A stretch of DNA of 64,000 bases. Origin: Thiocystis violascens DSM 198. GTDB lineage: Bacteria; Pseudomonadota; Gammaproteobacteria; Chromatiales; Chromatiaceae. The position numbers and the translations under genes are program-made. Location of the stretch: NCBI RefSeq assembly GCF_000227745.2, contig NC_018012.1:62001-126000 (forward strand). The letters run 5' to 3'. Shown in pieces: positions 1 to 8,729 of this stretch (the first letter of the stretch is position 1; the number at the start of each line of letters is the position of its first letter). Under the pieces are notes generated by a model that worked only from the letters and a program-made list of their open reading frames with translations, ran no database searches and was not told the DNA's origin.

Positions 1-332
1 GTGGCATTAAGGGTGCGCAAGGATTATGGAATTCATTGCCACGCGATTATCAAGAATTGGCCGATTTCTACACCGATTTTTGGGAAGCTTATCAATCCGT
101 TTTTCCAGAATTCCGTCATTACGCTGTCGGTAAGGAATCGGGAAAGACAAATCATATCGAACGATACAACTGCACACTCAGGCAACGTATTTCCAGGCTC
201 GTACGAAAAGCACTTTCTTTCTCAAAAAAGCTTGAGAACCATATTGGAGCTATTTGGCATTTTGTCCATCATTATAATAGCACTCTCTCAGTTAAAGCTC
301 ATTCGTGAAATCATATAGAGAAGGGCACTACC
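1..332 (+). mobile_element. IS1-family element, right part only
   Basis: The window opens inside an IS1-family element, so its left end is outside. The reading frame beginning at base 3 encodes the C-terminal part of an InsB-like transposase and stops at 308. Just past the stop, bases 313-332 read on the minus strand as GGTAGTGCCCTTCTCTATAT. The leading GGTRRTGC agrees with known IS1 terminal repeats, so the element is taken to end at 332. Base 333 starts the truncated permease gene. A nearly identical terminus occurs at 55350-55369. The target duplication cannot be tested because the left end is missing. Confidence 0.8.
3..308 (+). CDS. IS1-family transposase (InsB-like), C-terminal part
   Basis: This is the C-terminal catalytic part of a DDE transposase of the IS1 family, cut by the window edge. 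About 100 residues are visible. They include the block HYAVGKESGKTNHIERYN and then LRQRISRLVRKALSFSKK, which match the conserved end of IS1 InsB (VGK..T.KIER.. and R.KRL.RKT..FSK). The frame is open from base 3 through the window edge, so internal start codons (such as TTG at 36) are not real starts. Base composition is clearly AT-richer than the flanking genes, as expected for an acquired element. Confidence 0.85.
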   Translation, partial: GIKGAQGLWNSLPRDYQELADFYTDFWEAYQSVFPEFRHYAVGKESGKTNHIERYNCTLRQRISRLVRKALSFSKKLENHIGAIWHFVHHYNSTLSVKAHS

Positions 333-1300
333 AGGCCGTAATAGAGCACCAGCATGACGGTGGTCAGACCGGCGATGGCCCCGGCCGCGACCAGTCCGGC
401 GGCCCAGGGATAGCCGAGCCGCAGCATCACATCGGCGACCGGGGAGCCGACGTTGAGGCTGGGATAGGCTATGATCGCCGTGAGCAGCCCCGAGACCACG
501 ATATAGATCAGGGTACAGACTCCAAGCGAAACCAGAATCCCGATGGGCAGGTCACGCTGGGGATTGCGCGCTTCCTCGGCGGCGGTCGAGACGGCATCGA
601 AACCAACATAGGCGAAGAAGATCAGGGCCGCGCCGCCCATGACCCCGTTCCAGCCAAAGGGCATGAAGGGACTCCAGTTGGCGGGTTGGACATGGGACGC
701 AGCCACCAGGATAAAAATCGTGATGGCGATCAGCTTGACCACCACCATGATCGCATTGAAGCGCGCGCTCTCGCGCACCCCCAGGCTCAGGAGCGCCGCC
801 AGGATCAACACGATGAGCGCGGCCGGCAGATTCACCAGCCCGCCCTCCAGCGGCCCCTTCGTCAAAAGCTCCGGGAGGGCCAGTCCAACCGCCGCCAGAG
901 CGTTGTTGACATAGCCGGACCAGCCGATGGCGACCGCCGAGGTCGCCACGCCATATTCGAGGATCAGATCCCAGCCGATGATCCAGGCGACGATCTCGCC
1001 GAGTCCCGCGTAGCTATAACCGTAGGCACTCCCGCAACCGCCGACGGAGGCGGCCAGTTCGGCATAGGCCAGGGCACTGAAGGCGCAGGCGATACCAGCG
1101 ACCAGGTAGGACAGGACGATGGCTGGACCCGCCTGGGTTGCCGCCGCGACGCCCGTCAGCACGAAGATGCCGGCCCCGATGATGGCGCCGATCCCGAGCA
1201 GCGTGAGATCCAGGGGACCGAGCACCCGCCGCAGTTCCCCACCGTGCAAGTCGTGACCCGCGTTGATCATCTTGGTTCGCAGTAATTCGGACAACCGCAT
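333..1300 (-). pseudogene. APC-family amino-acid permease, 3' end removed by IS1
   Basis: This encodes an inner-membrane amino-acid/polyamine permease of the APC superfamily. The start is ATG at 1300, preceded by a strong AGGAGG at 5-nt spacing, rather than the upstream in-frame ATG at 1387. The family N-terminus is present (LTLLGIGAIIGAGIFVLTG), followed by about eight hydrophobic segments and the conserved FFAYVGFDAVSTAAEEA stretch. The native frame runs to LVLYYG and then crosses into IS1 DNA, stopping at 311. Only about 325 of the usual 470-490 residues remain, with several C-terminal helices lost. It lies just downstream of trkH on the same strand. Transport activity is unlikely. Confidence 0.85.
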
Positions 1301-1402
1301 GGAACCTCCTGAAAAATCAAATGGACTGGGAGATCGCCACAAGTCGAAGCGACATCGAAAAATTCGTGGGCACGGATTTGCCCGCACCCATCAAGTCCGC
1401 GC

Positions 1403-2857
1403 CTATTTCCGCCAGAACTGTGGCGTAAAGAGGATCAGCAGCGAGAACACTTCCAGTCGCCCGAGCAGCATGGTCACGCTCAAGACCCAGGTTTCGAAAT
1501 CGGTGAGTCCGCCGTAATTCGTCGCCGGTCCGACCACGCCCAGGCCCGGCCCGGCGTTGTTGATGCAGGCAATGACCGCAGTGAAGGCCGAGATAAAATC
1601 CAGCCCGCCGAAGATGAGCAGGAAGGTCATGGCCACGATGCTCATGAAATAGAGAAAGATGAACCCCAGGATGGCCACGACCACGCGGTTGGGAACGGCC
1701 ATCCCGCCCACCGTGACCGGAGCCGCGAGCGCTGGATGCAGCAGCCGGGTCAGTTCGCGAGAGCTTTGGCGGACCAGGATCAGGGTGCGGATCATCTTGA
1801 TGCCGCCACCGGTCGAGCCGGAGCTGGCGGTGATCGCGGAGAGAAAGAGCATCCAGAAGGGGACGAAGGTCGGCCACAGGGCATAGTCCGTGCTGACGAA
1901 GCCGCAGTCGGTCGCGATCGAGACCAGATTGAAGCTGACATGACGCAGCGCCGTCAGGAAATCCTGATAGACCTCGCCCCACCAGAGATAGAAGGCGCAG
2001 CCCAGACTGCTCGCCAGGAGCACGATCACCACCCCGCGTGCCTCGGCGTCGCGCCAGTAAGCCCGTGGACTGCGCTCGCGCCAGACGGTGAAGTGGGTGG
2101 CGAAATTCAGCGCGGCCAGGACCATGAAGCCGATCAGCACCGCCTCGATGGCGGGCGAATCGAAGGCGCCGACGCTGGCGTCGCGGGTCGAGAAGCCGCC
2201 CAGACTGAGGGCTGCGAAGGCGTGACAGATGGCATCGAACCAACTCATGCCGACCAGCCACAAGCCGAGGATACAGGCCAGGGTGAGCACCAGGTAAATG
2301 ACCCACAGCACGGCCGCGGTGTCGGCGATGCGGGCGGTGAGCTTGGCGTCCTTGATGGGGCCGGGCACCTCGGCACGAAACAACTGCATGCCACCGACGC
2401 CGAGCATCGGCAGGATGGCGACCGCCAGCACGATGATGCCCATGCCGCCCAGCCAATTGATCGCATGCCGCCAGAGGTTGATGGAGGGGGCGACGGTATC
2501 GAGCCCGACCATGACGGTCGCGCCCGTGGTGGTCAGGCCGGACATCGTCTCGAAGAAGGCGTCGGTGAAGGAGAGTTGCTCGTGCAGCATCAGCGGCACG
2601 GTGGCGATGGCCGAGATCAGGGTCCAGGACAGGGTGACCAGGATGAAGCCATCGCGCGCCTTCAGCTCCCTCCGGTAACGCCGGGTCGCCAGCGTGAGCG
2701 CGCCGCCCACCGCCACGCAAGCGGCCAGACTGATGACGAAGGTGAGCAGGGTGCCATCGCGATAGAGGATGGCGCAGACGATCGGCAGCAGATAGGTCAC
2801 GCTGAACACCATCAACAGGTGCCCGAGGACATTTAGGACCGAGAGCAGCGCGCGCAT
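1403..2857 (-). CDS. trkH: TrkH potassium uptake channel subunit
   Basis: This is the membrane pore subunit of the Trk potassium uptake system, which works with the cytoplasmic regulator TrkA encoded just upstream. The 484-residue product has the family length and about ten hydrophobic segments. It carries the repeated pore-loop signatures of the Trk/Ktr/HKT superfamily: TTTGATV near residue 112, ALSLGGFST near 217, ATDCGFVSTDY near 313, and NNAGPGLG near 431. Its ATG overlaps the trkA stop as TGATG, which indicates translational coupling. It is the last gene of a four-gene operon with tatA, apbE and trkA. The first residues already form a membrane helix, so no signal peptide is expected. Confidence 0.95.
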   Translation of the reverse strand: MRALLSVLNVLGHLLMVFSVTYLLPIVCAILYRDGTLLTFVISLAACVAVGGALTLATRRYRRELKARDGFILVTLSWTLISAIATVPLMLHEQLSFTDAFFETMSGLTTTGATVMVGLDTVAPSINLWRHAINWLGGMGIIVLAVAILPMLGVGGMQLFRAEVPGPIKDAKLTARIADTAAVLWVIYLVLTLACILGLWLVGMSWFDAICHAFAALSLGGFSTRDASVGAFDSPAIEAVLIGFMVLAALNFATHFTVWRERSPRAYWRDAEARGVVIVLLASSLGCAFYLWWGEVYQDFLTALRHVSFNLVSIATDCGFVSTDYALWPTFVPFWMLFLSAITASSGSTGGGIKMIRTLILVRQSSRELTRLLHPALAAPVTVGGMAVPNRVVVAILGFIFLYFMSIVAMTFLLIFGGLDFISAFTAVIACINNAGPGLGVVGPATNYGGLTDFETWVLSVTMLLGRLEVFSLLILFTPQFWRK

Positions 2858-4266
2858 CAGAAAAAGGTCAGGCCGACCTGGAAATAGCGTTCGACCTTGG
2901 GCACCAGATCCTTGCTCGCCAGAAAGAGGATGACATGATCCTCGGGCTCGATGAGGGTATCGCCATGGGCGATCAGCACCTGACCGAGGCGCAGGCTGGC
3001 ACCTGGGCTATCGCGGCTGATCCCGCGCACGATGGCGCCGATGCTGGCGCCCTGGGGAAGGTCCAGCTCATCGATCCGCCGACCGATGACCTTGGAGGTG
3101 GTGGGGTCGCCATGGACCACGAATTCCAGCGCCTCCGCCGCCCCGCGGCGCAGACTGTGCACCGCCGCCACGTCGCCGCGGCGCACATGCGCGAGCAGCG
3201 AGCCGATGGAGATCTGGGCCGGCGAGATGGCGATGTCGATGCGATCGGCCTGGAGCAGATTCGCGTAGGCGCGCCGATTGATCAGGGCCAGTACGCGGCG
3301 CGCGCCGAGACTCTTGGCCAGCAGGGACGCCAGGATGTTGTTCTCGTCGTCGTTGGTCAGGGCCAGGAAAACGTCCATGTCGTCGATGTTCTCGGCGGCG
3401 AGCAGGGTCTCGTCGGTGGTATCCCCGTGCAAAACCAGCGTATTCGTCAGGGTGGCGCCGAGTTCCCGGGCGCGCGCCTCATCGGCCTCGATCACCTTGA
3501 CCTGATAGCGCTCCTGCGCGACGCCCGCCAGACGGGAGCCGATGTTGCCGCCGCCCGCGATCATGATCCGTCGCGTCGGCTGGTCGCAGCGGCGCAACTC
3601 GCTCATGACCTGACGGATGTTCTGGGTGGCCGCGAGATAAAAGACCTCGTCGCCCGTCTCGATCAGGGTGTCGCCCTCGGGCGCGAGCGGTTGATCCCGA
3701 CGATAGATGGCGGCGATGCGGGCGTCGATCTTTGGCATGTGCCTGCGCAGGTCGGAGACCGGGTGTCCGACCAGCGGACCGCCCGCCACGGCGCGCGTCG
3801 CGACCAGACTGACCAGGCCGTCGGCGAATTTCAGCACCTGCAGCGCCTCGGGAAACTCGATGAGTTTCAGCAGATAGTCGGTGACGATCTGCTCCGGGCA
3901 GATGCTGAAGTCCACCGCGAAATTCTTGCTATCCAGCAGTTCGGGGTGTTCGCTGTAGTCGGCCGAGCGCAGCCGCGCGATCTTGGTCGGGATCTTGAAG
4001 AGGGTGTCGGCGGTGCGGCAGGCGCAGAGATTGGTCTGATCGCTCTGCGTCACGGCGATCAGCAGGTCGGTATCCTCGGCCCCGGCCTGGCGCAGCACGG
4101 AGGGCAGCGCCGCGTTCCCGACCACGGTTCGCAGATCCAGGAGTTCCTGCAATTGGCGCAGACGCCGGATGTCGGTGTCGATGACGGTGATTTCGTTGGC
4201 TTCGGACACCAGGCTTTCGGCCACGGACGCCCCGACCTGGCCGGCGCCCAGGATGATGATCTTCAC
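2857..4266 (-). CDS. trkA: TrkA, NAD-binding regulator of K+ uptake
   Basis: This is a cytoplasmic regulatory ring subunit of the Trk system. It contains two RCK repeats, each with a Rossmann (TrkA-N) domain and a TrkA-C domain. The first nucleotide-binding loop is GAGQVGASVAE at residues 7-17, ending with an acidic residue in VIDTD. The second is GGGNIGSRLA near residue 238. Length (469 aa) matches the family (about 458). The start is GTG at 4266, overlapping the apbE stop as GTGA. The order apbE-trkA-trkH with 1-4 nt overlaps implies one transcript. Adjacent trkA and trkH are common in Proteobacteria; apbE as neighbour is not. Confidence 0.95.
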   Translation of the reverse strand: MKIIILGAGQVGASVAESLVSEANEITVIDTDIRRLRQLQELLDLRTVVGNAALPSVLRQAGAEDTDLLIAVTQSDQTNLCACRTADTLFKIPTKIARLRSADYSEHPELLDSKNFAVDFSICPEQIVTDYLLKLIEFPEALQVLKFADGLVSLVATRAVAGGPLVGHPVSDLRRHMPKIDARIAAIYRRDQPLAPEGDTLIETGDEVFYLAATQNIRQVMSELRRCDQPTRRIMIAGGGNIGSRLAGVAQERYQVKVIEADEARARELGATLTNTLVLHGDTTDETLLAAENIDDMDVFLALTNDDENNILASLLAKSLGARRVLALINRRAYANLLQADRIDIAISPAQISIGSLLAHVRRGDVAAVHSLRRGAAEALEFVVHGDPTTSKVIGRRIDELDLPQGASIGAIVRGISRDSPGASLRLGQVLIAHGDTLIEPEDHVILFLASKDLVPKVERYFQVGLTFF

Positions 4267-5360
4267 GGTTGATGGCTCCGTGCCAGATCGTCCTCGAAGG
4301 CCGGGCTGCCGAAGCCGCGCGGCACGTCCCCATCGCGAACGATGAAGTAGGCCGCCAGCCCTTGGGATGCCGCGAGCGCCGGTCCCCGCGTCTCTCCGAG
4401 GACCATGAACGCGGTCGCCAGCCCGTCGACGACCATCGCACGGTCACCGATCACCGTGGCCGAACCCAGGTTGCGTTCGATCGGCGCACCGGTACTGGGA
4501 TCGATCTCGTGAGAATAGCGTTTGCCGTCCTTCACGAAGAAGTTGCGATAGTCGCCCGAGGTCGAGATGGCGCGGTCGGAGACGGGGACGATGCGATGGA
4601 CGGTGCGTTGGTCTGGTAGCGGTTCCTCGATCGCAATGGCCCAGGGCTGGTTCTTGGCATTGCGTCCCTTGGCGCGAATGGTGCCAGCCACCGCGATCAT
4701 ATAATGGTCTACGCCAGACGCCTCCAGCCCGGCCGATACCCGGTCGGCGCCGACCCCTTCGCCGAGCGCCGAGAGATCGATGTAGAGATCGCCCCGTGCC
4801 TTGCGAACGGCTGGCGGCGCTACGCGCAGTTCCAGCTTGCGCCAGCCGACGCGCGCTTGGGCGGCCTGGATCTCCGCCTCGGTCGGCAGCGCCTCCGGGC
4901 GTGCCTCGGGACCGAAGCCCCAGAGATTGACCAGCGGCCCGATCGTGATGTCGAACGCGCCATCGGTCAGGGCGGCGATGCGCTGGCCTTCGGCGATCAC
5001 CGCGTGGAGGTTGGGCGAGAGAGGAATCCAATCGGTGCTGGGATTGCGGTTGAGGCGGGATAACTCGGAGGTCGGATCATAGGTCGAGAGTTCGGCGATC
5101 ACCTCATTGAGCGCCGATTCGACCTGGCGCTTCAGCGTCTCGGCGTTCATGCCAGCGGGTGGGCGGGCGACCTTGACCGAGTAATAGGTGCCCATCGTGG
5201 GGCCTTCGATCTCGATCAAAGGCGCCGTGCGCTCGCCGCAGCCGGTGAGCAGAAGGGCGAATACGGTGATTGCAGGCAGAATCCAGGATTCGCATCGGCG
5301 GAGACTTTTCATGACTGTACGGAGAATCTTCATCGCCTGAGTCTGTTTCGCCGTGTTCAC
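4263..5360 (-). CDS. apbE: ApbE, FAD:protein FMN transferase (lipoprotein)
   Basis: This is a periplasmic, membrane-anchored flavin transferase. It uses FAD to attach FMN covalently to a threonine of target proteins such as RnfG and RnfD. A lipobox LLTGC ends at Cys41 of the longest reading, after a hydrophobic stretch. Downstream are the family motifs GPTMGTYYSV, YDPTSELSRLN, the GAFDITIGPLVNLWGFG block, and AISTSGDYRNFF. The GTG at 5360 overlaps the tatA stop (GTGA), but the ATG at 5333 or 5312 would give a more typical type II signal peptide, so the start is uncertain. Its likely clients are encoded at 15170-16881 (rnfG, rnfD). Placement in a potassium-transport operon is unusual. Confidence 0.95.
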   Translation of the reverse strand: MNTAKQTQAMKILRTVMKSLRRCESWILPAITVFALLLTGCGERTAPLIEIEGPTMGTYYSVKVARPPAGMNAETLKRQVESALNEVIAELSTYDPTSELSRLNRNPSTDWIPLSPNLHAVIAEGQRIAALTDGAFDITIGPLVNLWGFGPEARPEALPTEAEIQAAQARVGWRKLELRVAPPAVRKARGDLYIDLSALGEGVGADRVSAGLEASGVDHYMIAVAGTIRAKGRNAKNQPWAIAIEEPLPDQRTVHRIVPVSDRAISTSGDYRNFFVKDGKRYSHEIDPSTGAPIERNLGSATVIGDRAMVVDGLATAFMVLGETRGPALAASQGLAAYFIVRDGDVPRGFGSPAFEDDLARSHQP

Positions 5361-5581
5361 GTCGGGCGGTCAGACTGCGTATGAAAATCCTGGGGTTGGT
5401 CTCTCCCCGAGGGGGCCTCATCCGCTCCCGCAGGCCCGCCACTAGAGACGGATCGCCGGAAATCCCGGATGGCCGATCCCAGATCCGAGGCGATGCCCGG
5501 CAACCGTTTGGACCCGAACAGGAGCAGTACCACGACCAGAATCAATAGCAATTCCCAGAAACCGATGCCGGAAAAACCCAT
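5357..5581 (-). CDS. tatA: TatA/E-type twin-arginine translocase subunit
   Basis: A 74-residue TatA-family protein has an N-terminal membrane helix (FWELLLILVVVLLLFG), the FG hinge, then an amphipathic helix (SKRLPGIASDLGSAIRDFRR) and a polar tail. The start is taken at ATG 5581, which puts the membrane helix at the very N-terminus as in all TatA proteins; the longer open frame to 5662 adds an implausible leader. It is the first gene of the overlapping tatA-apbE-trkA-trkH operon. A second tatA sits at 33807-34058 next to tatB. ApbE is itself exported but through a lipoprotein signal without twin arginines, so a Tat link to this operon is not shown. Confidence 0.88.
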   Translation of the reverse strand: MGFSGIGFWELLLILVVVLLLFGSKRLPGIASDLGSAIRDFRRSVSSGGPAGADEAPSGRDQPQDFHTQSDRPT

Positions 5582-5737
5582 GGTAAGGAACCTCATGAGA
5601 GAGAACGAATACAAGTGTTCGCGCGCGTCACTCGAACAGGTTTTGGAGCCATCGACAGGCACCTGCCAGACAATGTGTGCATAATCCTACGGCACGCGCT
5701 CATTTGCCAACACCCAATTGATGAGGAGACGCTCGCG

Positions 5738-5995
5738 ATGAGTTCACCCAGTTCAGCCCCCGGACGTTCGTCGCGGGCACTCGCCATCACGCTGACCCTT
5801 GGAGCGGCAAGCGCGCTTCTGTATTTGCTGCTGTTCCTGTTCGCCGACCGGTTGAACGAGATCGCCACCGCCACGCGCGACGGCGAAAAGCTTTACGCCC
5901 TGATCCCGCTCGCCGTCGCCATGGTCTTCTCCTTCGTACACGGCGCTTTCACCGGGCATTTTTGGGATCTGCTCGGCCTGCGCGCCAAGAAATAA
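5738..5995 (+). CDS. Small two-helix membrane protein
   Basis: An 85-residue protein of unknown function starts at ATG 5738, nine bases after a GGAG ribosome site. It has a short polar N-terminus and two hydrophobic helices. The first is about residues 16-36 (ALAITLTLGAASALLYLLLF) and the second about 54-72, ending in HGAFTGHFWDLLGLRAKK. It lies 15 bp upstream of the TauE/SafE-UspA fusion on the same strand, so the two are probably co-transcribed. It may be an accessory subunit of that permease; this is inferred from position only. Confidence 0.7.
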   Translation: MSSPSSAPGRSSRALAITLTLGAASALLYLLLFLFADRLNEIATATRDGEKLYALIPLAVAMVFSFVHGAFTGHFWDLLGLRAKK

Positions 5996-6010
5996 CGGGG
6001 GATCGCCAGC

Positions 6011-7951
6011 GTGGAAAATATCCAGTTCATCGACCTCAACCTGGTTTCGGTCCTGATCCTGTTTGTGGTCGGGTTCGTCGGCGGCATGGTCAGCGGTTTT
6101 ATCGGCTCCGGTGGCGCCTTCGTACTGACCCCGGCGATGATGAGCATGGGCGTGCCGGGCGTGGTCGCCGTGGCCAGCAACATGGCCCACAAGTTTCCCA
6201 AAGCCCTGGTCGGCGCCCATAAGCGTAACAAATACGGCCAGGTCGACATCAAGCTCGGGCTTGTCATGGGGCTCTTCGCCGAATTCGGCGTGCTGTTCGG
6301 CAAGCACATCATGGTCGGGATCAAGGAGAGCTTCGGCGCCGCCGGGACTAACCTCTATGTCTCGTTCGTCTTCGTGGTGGTGCTCGCGATCGTCGGCGGC
6401 ATGGTCCTGCGCGATGCGATACGGGAACGGCGCGGCGAGCGCATCGGCAGTCAGGCGGAGGGACCGAGCAAGCTGGTCCAGCGGGTGCGTCGGATCGTCA
6501 TCCCCGGCACCATGGTGCATCTGAAAAGCGTCGACGCGCGGGTGTCTTTTCTCGTCATCGCCCCGCTCGGCTTCGCCACCGGACTCCTGGCGGCGACCAT
6601 CGCGGTCGGCGGCTTCATCGGCGTGCCGGCCATGATGTACATCCTCGGGCTGCCGGCCATCATGGCGAGCGCGACCGAACTGGTCGTGGCCTTCGTGATG
6701 GGTCTGGGCGGGAGCCTCTTTTACGCGCTGGAAGGCTACGTGGACATCCGGCTCTCGATGATCATCCTGGCCGGCTCGCTGTTCGGCATCCAGATCGGGG
6801 CCATCGGCACCACCTATGTCAAGGACCATGTCGTCAAGTTCGTGATGGCCGCGATCATGCTGCTGGTGCTGGTCAGCCGCTTTTTCTACATCCCCGGCTA
6901 TCTCTCCGAATTGGGATCGATCCCCGCCCTCGATCCCGCGACCATCGGCTGGCTCGACGGCATCGGCGAGGCGGCATTGGTCTTCGCGCTGCTGTTCGGG
7001 GGCGTCATGATCCTCCAGGCGCTTTATCAGGGGATGCGTGAGCATCGTGCCGCCACCCTTCTGGCGCCAGCGCCGCAGGTTGCCCCGGTGGCCGCCGTGG
7101 CCGGCGGACCGCAACTCTCGCCGCTCGGGCGCTTCGAGCGCTTCCTGGTCGCCAGCGACGGCTCCGATTTCAGCGCCGCCGCGGTACGCGAGGCAATCGG
7201 TCTGGCCCGCCGGTGCGGTGCCGAGCTGCATCTGATGTCGCTGATCGCGACCGGTGTCGAGTACGAAGCGATGGGTACCTCCATCCTCAAGCAGGAAATG
7301 GCAACCGCTCAGGCACACCTGGACGAGATTCGGGGACAGGCGGTGGCGGCCGGGGTGCGCTGCGAGACTCACCTGATCCAGGGCAGCAACGTGCACCAGG
7401 AGATCTGCGATCTGGCCGAGCAGTTGAACGTCGACCTGATCGTCATGGGCCGGCGCGGACGGCGCGGCCTGGCGCGCATGATGCTCGGACATGCCACGGC
7501 GCAGGTCATCGGGTTGGCCCATTGCAGTGTTCTGGTGGTGCCGCGCGCGGCGCATATCGACGCACGTCGTCTCCTGCTCGCCACCGACGGCTCGCGGTTC
7601 GCGGAGGCGGCGGCGATCACCGCCGGCAGTCTCGCCCGTGCCTGTCGCGCGCCGATGACCGTGGTCTCGGTCACGACCGAGAGCCATGGCCCGGAGCGGC
7701 GCGCGCTCGCCGAGCAGGTCGTCGAGCGTGTCCTGGCCCATCTGCGCGGCGAGGGCATTGCCGCCGACGGGCAAGTGCTGCAAGGGGAGCCGTCGGAGCG
7801 CGTGGTCGAATTGGCGCGCGAGCGGGAGGTCGATCTCATCGTCACCGGCAGCCATGGCCGCACGGGGTTGGAACGCGCACTGCTCGGCAGTACCTCCGAG
7901 CGCATCCTGAACGCGACTCCCTGCGCGGTGCTGGTCACCAAGGCCGGTTGA
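6011..7951 (+). CDS. TauE/SafE (TSUP) permease fused to two UspA domains
   Basis: A 646-residue fusion. Residues 1-345 form a TSUP-family permease with about eight membrane segments (for example GFVGGMVSGFIGSGGAFVLT at 21-40). This family exports or imports sulfite, sulfonates or other organosulfur anions; the substrate here is not known. Residues 375-512 and 518-646 are tandem universal-stress-protein domains. The second keeps the ATP-loop pattern G-2x-G-9x-G-S (G613, G616, G626-S627). The first has His instead of Ser/Thr after the last glycine (G480, G483, G493-H494). The start is GTG at 6011 behind GGGGGA. The UspA domains would be cytoplasmic and could gate the permease according to nucleotide or stress state (inference). 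Confidence 0.9.
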   Translation: MENIQFIDLNLVSVLILFVVGFVGGMVSGFIGSGGAFVLTPAMMSMGVPGVVAVASNMAHKFPKALVGAHKRNKYGQVDIKLGLVMGLFAEFGVLFGKHIMVGIKESFGAAGTNLYVSFVFVVVLAIVGGMVLRDAIRERRGERIGSQAEGPSKLVQRVRRIVIPGTMVHLKSVDARVSFLVIAPLGFATGLLAATIAVGGFIGVPAMMYILGLPAIMASATELVVAFVMGLGGSLFYALEGYVDIRLSMIILAGSLFGIQIGAIGTTYVKDHVVKFVMAAIMLLVLVSRFFYIPGYLSELGSIPALDPATIGWLDGIGEAALVFALLFGGVMILQALYQGMREHRAATLLAPAPQVAPVAAVAGGPQLSPLGRFERFLVASDGSDFSAAAVREAIGLARRCGAELHLMSLIATGVEYEAMGTSILKQEMATAQAHLDEIRGQAVAAGVRCETHLIQGSNVHQEICDLAEQLNVDLIVMGRRGRRGLARMMLGHATAQVIGLAHCSVLVVPRAAHIDARRLLLATDGSRFAEAAAITAGSLARACRAPMTVVSVTTESHGPERRALAEQVVERVLAHLRGEGIAADGQVLQGEPSERVVELAREREVDLIVTGSHGRTGLERALLGSTSERILNATPCAVLVTKAG

Positions 7952-8288
7952 TCGTGGGCTCCGTCCCGCTGGAATGAAGTTAAGCCGTTCGTGGTGAGTC
8001 CCGAGCCCGTCGAAGGGTCGAACTGTGAACGACTTAACAGTCAGGTGGCCAGGATTTTCCGTGCGCCTGGTTGTAGCTTGATGGTTTACGCGCTCTGCGT
8101 GAGGCGGAGATCGCCGTTCTCAACGCAACGCTGGAGTGGCGCCATGCTGCTTCGCACTGTTCGTCAAAATCACTGCTCCGACCGCAACGGCATATGTCCG
8201 TGTAGGCTCGCGCTTCCGGCGCTCGCAGAGTTGAGTGGCACGAAGATTGGCGGCAAACCTTGCTGGCGTTGCGTCTCTTGTCCGTGGG
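7952..8288. other. Intergenic stretch, no convincing gene
   Basis: About 340 bp between convergent genes. It contains the palindromic repeat described separately at 7980-8038. The remaining 250 bp has only short frames with no recognisable protein similarity, no RNA gene and no clear terminator. Confidence 0.6.
7980..8038. repeat. REP-like palindromic dispersed repeat
   Basis: The arms TTAAGCCGTTC (7980-7990) and GAACGACTTAA (8028-8038) are inverted copies with one mismatch. They enclose a core reading CCGAGCCCGTCGAAGGGTCG. Cores of the form GAGCC(T/C)GTCGAAGG are common as dispersed intergenic repeats in many proteobacterial genomes (general knowledge). It lies just beyond the stop of the TSUP-UspA gene and may act as a transcript end. 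Confidence 0.5.
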
Positions 8289-8729
8289 CTAGGGGACGCG
8301 CGCGCTAACGACACTCCCCAACTGCGCGATCACTACCCATGACCACGCAGCAGCAACAGCCAAGCAAAGGGCGAAGACTTTCAGCGCACGGCCTCGCCAA
8401 ATTGCGGCGATTCCGGTACTGACGGGGGTGTCACGGATCACTCGCATACCTGGCGGCGGAAACTCTCGCGCATTCAAGACTTTGACGCCAATCGACCAGA
8501 AGAGTGCGGCACCGCCGATGAGCGGCAGGGAAAGGGCCGCCCCGAGTGAGAAAAAGACGAGCTTGACACGGTCTACCAGTTGTTCAGGCGCGGACAGGAG
8601 CCACTCTTTAACGAACGTACCATCGTGCTCGAATGCCGTGATCGACAGTGTGCCGGCAATTGCTCCGACAATGACAACCAGCAAAACGCGCCGTTGGGCC
8701 ACAGGATCAGCTTTACGAATTTCAGCCAT
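8289..8729 (-). CDS. Hypothetical three-helix membrane protein
   Basis: A 146-residue protein of unknown function. It has three hydrophobic segments: about residues 14-31 (VLLVVIVGAIAGTLSI), 56-80 (LVFFSLGAALSLPLIGGAALFW) and 115-138. Its ATG at 8729 overlaps the stop of the preceding ABC1-kinase fragment as TAATG, so the two were translationally coupled when the kinase gene was intact. It may be a partner of that kinase-like protein. No enzymatic motif is visible. Downstream lies the non-coding 8 kb gap region. Confidence 0.6.
   Translation of the reverse strand: MAEIRKADPVAQRRVLLVVIVGAIAGTLSITAFEHDGTFVKEWLLSAPEQLVDRVKLVFFSLGAALSLPLIGGAALFWSIGVKVLNAREFPPPGMRVIRDTPVSTGIAAIWRGRALKVFALCLAVAAAWSWVVIAQLGSVVSARVP

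Noticed and set aside
5753-7855. A 700-codon minus-strand open frame opposite the TSUP-UspA gene
   Set aside because: It is a shadow: composition is dominated by His/Asp/Arg/Gln typical of reverse-strand reading of GC-rich genes, and the plus strand has clear domains.
8120-8314. Minus-strand 64-residue frame in the 8.0-8.3 kb gap
   Set aside because: Low-complexity Arg/Ala/Thr composition and overlap with the end of the membrane-protein gene; no evidence for translation.
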